Shown here: positions 6,085-7,245 of the stretch, one piece after another | Position numbering within the stretch: position 1 is the stretch's first letter | Layout: every line of letters begins with the position of its first letter | Assembly (NCBI GenBank): GCA_028691155.1 | Contig: JAQUZV010000003.1 | Span: 1 to 7,245, forward strand | Source of the DNA: Victivallales bacterium | GTDB lineage: Bacteria; Verrucomicrobiota; Lentisphaeria; Victivallales; SZUA-371 | Reading direction: 5' to 3' | Length of the DNA: 7,245 nucleotides | The notes under the pieces: model-generated | What the model saw: the letters and a program-made list of their open reading frames with translations, nothing else | Databases searched by the model: none | Told to the model about the DNA's origin: nothing | Position numbers and translations under genes: made by a program

Positions 6085-6100
6085 ATAAGGATAAAGGGTA

Positions 6101-7245
6101 CTATTTGATGCGGTAAATCTGACCGTCGATCAAGGTGATCCAGACCGATCCGTCCGGGCCGGTTTGAATTCGGTTGAAGGCGGAATTACCGCATTTGCTT
6201 TCCCATAACAACCGACCGGAAGCGGCGTCGCAGGCGGCCAGAAGTCCGCCGCGGAAGCCGGCGTAAACCACATGGCGGTTTTCCAGCAGCGGCGTCGGGG
6301 TGTGATCGTAGGTGGAGGCGGTCGGCGTCACCCAGCGTTTTTGAAATTCCGGCGCGGCGGCGTCGACGGCCAGTACCCGGCCATCCATCAGTTTGGCGTA
6401 AATGGTCCTGCCGTCACGGGAGACGCCGAGCGATTCGCGCACCTGGTATTGATGGGTACGCCATATCTGGTGTCCGGTGGCCGGGTCGAGGGCGGTCATG
6501 TAACGGTCCGGCGCAACAATGAACACCTTGCCGGCGGTAATGACCGGGGCGCAGTTGGCCGGAGAGAGCAGACGCTGTCCCGGACGGCCGTTGTCCCAGG
6601 TCCAGAGTTTTTTACCGGTGGCGGCGTCGAGGCAGTAGAGGTGGCCGTCCCAGGCGCCGAAAATCACTTTGCCGTCGGCGACGGCGGGGCGCCCCTGAAA
6701 GGTGCCGAAATTGCCGTCGTTCTGCCAGATGATGGTACCGGTTTTCATTGCCAGTTTGTAAAAAGTTTTTCTGCCGCCGCCGATATAGAGGTCGCCGTCG
6801 ACCACCCGGCCGTCGCCGATAACCGGCGCCGAGGTCGGAACCCGCCAGATAGTTTCGCCGTCCCGGGCGGACAAGCCGAGGATGGCGTTGCGGATGCTGC
6901 CGACGGCGACGACGCCGTCCGCATAAACCGGGGTGGAATAAACCGATGCTTCGAGGTCCCGATCCCACAAGGTCTTGCCGGAAGCGGTGTCATACGCCTT
7001 GAAGCGGCCGGTGGAGGTGCCGTAGTAAATGACCGGGCCATTGAAGGCCAGACCGCCGAAAATTGAGGCGTCTTCCGCCAGCACCCGGACCGGCTGATTC
7101 CTGGTCGAGGTTTGGGACGGGGCGGCAAAGGGCACCGACTTTTTGACTCCGTCCGGGATGACCGGGTGGTCCAGATTGTAGACCACGGCCGGTTTGCCGA
7201 GCGGTTGACCGATCACTTTGTTCCAGACGCGCAGTTCCCGGCCGT
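6101..7245 (-). CDS. PQQ-type (BamB-like) beta-propeller protein (5' partial)
   Basis: The visible 380 residues carry repeated propeller blades of the PQQ/quinoprotein type, each with a D-x-x-T/S-G-x-x-x-W signature. Numbered from the GTG at 7214-7216: YDTASGKTLWD (75-85), LSARDGETIWR (115-125), LAMKTGTIIWQ (155-165), LDAATGKKLWTW (196-207), LDPATGHQIWR (243-253), a degenerate VDAAAPEFQKRW (284-295) and CDAASGRLLWE (329-339). Seven blade signatures could close one propeller. About 50 residues before the first blade are not propeller-like (Pro-rich, with TSTRNQPVRVLAEDASIFGG) and may join it to another domain. The frame stays open to the right edge (GRELRVWNK before residue 1), so the true start and any signal peptide are outside. 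Such propellers occur in outer-membrane assembly factor BamB, quinoprotein dehydrogenases and many uncharacterised surface or exported proteins. No dehydrogenase active site is evident, so enzyme activity and PQQ binding are not claimed. Confidence 0.85.
   Translation of the reverse strand, partial: GRELRVWNKVIGQPLGKPAVVYNLDHPVIPDGVKKSVPFAAPSQTSTRNQPVRVLAEDASIFGGLAFNGPVIYYGTSTGRFKAYDTASGKTLWDRDLEASVYSTPVYADGVVAVGSIRNAILGLSARDGETIWRVPTSAPVIGDGRVVDGDLYIGGGRKTFYKLAMKTGTIIWQNDGNFGTFQGRPAVADGKVIFGAWDGHLYCLDAATGKKLWTWDNGRPGQRLLSPANCAPVITAGKVFIVAPDRYMTALDPATGHQIWRTHQYQVRESLGVSRDGRTIYAKLMDGRVLAVDAAAPEFQKRWVTPTASTYDHTPTPLLENRHVVYAGFRGGLLAACDAASGRLLWESKCGNSAFNRIQTGPDGSVWITLIDGQIYRIK

Noticed and set aside
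6272..7066. 264-codon plus-strand frame opposite the propeller gene
   Set aside because: Gly/Val/Ala-rich shadow of the propeller repeats; the minus strand carries regular blade signatures.
1..7245. Novel defence, mobile or biosynthetic system
   Set aside because: The genes are common housekeeping or signalling families on mixed strands, with no transposase, integrase, direct-repeat array, toxin-antitoxin pair or defence-type domain.

Overview
This is an ordinary chromosomal segment of about 7.2 kb from what looks like a Gram-negative bacterium. It has moderately high GC, frequent GTG starts, a signal-peptide-bearing MscS-type channel and a PQQ-type beta-propeller protein. The gene mix and the Pro/Ala-rich extension on the uracil-DNA glycosylase would fit the PVC superphylum (for example Lentisphaerota/Victivallales). 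That placement is an impression from protein style and is not proven by anything in the window.

Layout, left to right. Bases 1-1330 (+) hold the C-terminal part of a membrane-anchored PAS histidine kinase whose start lies off the left edge. It converges, with one base between the stop codons, on a family 4 (Fe-S) uracil-DNA glycosylase at 1332-2153 (-). A 143-base divergent intergenic region separates that gene from an mscS-like mechanosensitive channel gene (2297-3715, +). Next come argG, argininosuccinate synthase (3779-4975, +), a clear intrinsic terminator (5005-5029), and recX (5053-5517, +). recX converges on a gene for a 99-residue, single-span membrane protein of unknown function (5533-5832, -). 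A 268-base gap (5833-6100) holds a candidate promoter and a structured leader with a 24-codon reading frame for that small gene, and a cluster of mutually exclusive GC-rich hairpins after the next gene. The right end (6101-7245, -) is the C-terminal part of a PQQ-type (BamB-like) beta-propeller protein whose start lies off the right edge.

The genes do not form one pathway: signalling, base-excision repair, osmotic protection, arginine biosynthesis and RecA modulation sit side by side. mscS and argG may share a transcript, because no clear promoter or terminator lies in the 63 bases between them. No mobile element, CRISPR array, rRNA, tRNA or integration scar was seen, and I found no convincing novel multi-gene system. 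The points most worth a second look are the competing hairpins at 6020-6084, the leader and small reading frame before the 99-residue membrane protein, and the long low-complexity N-terminus of the glycosylase.
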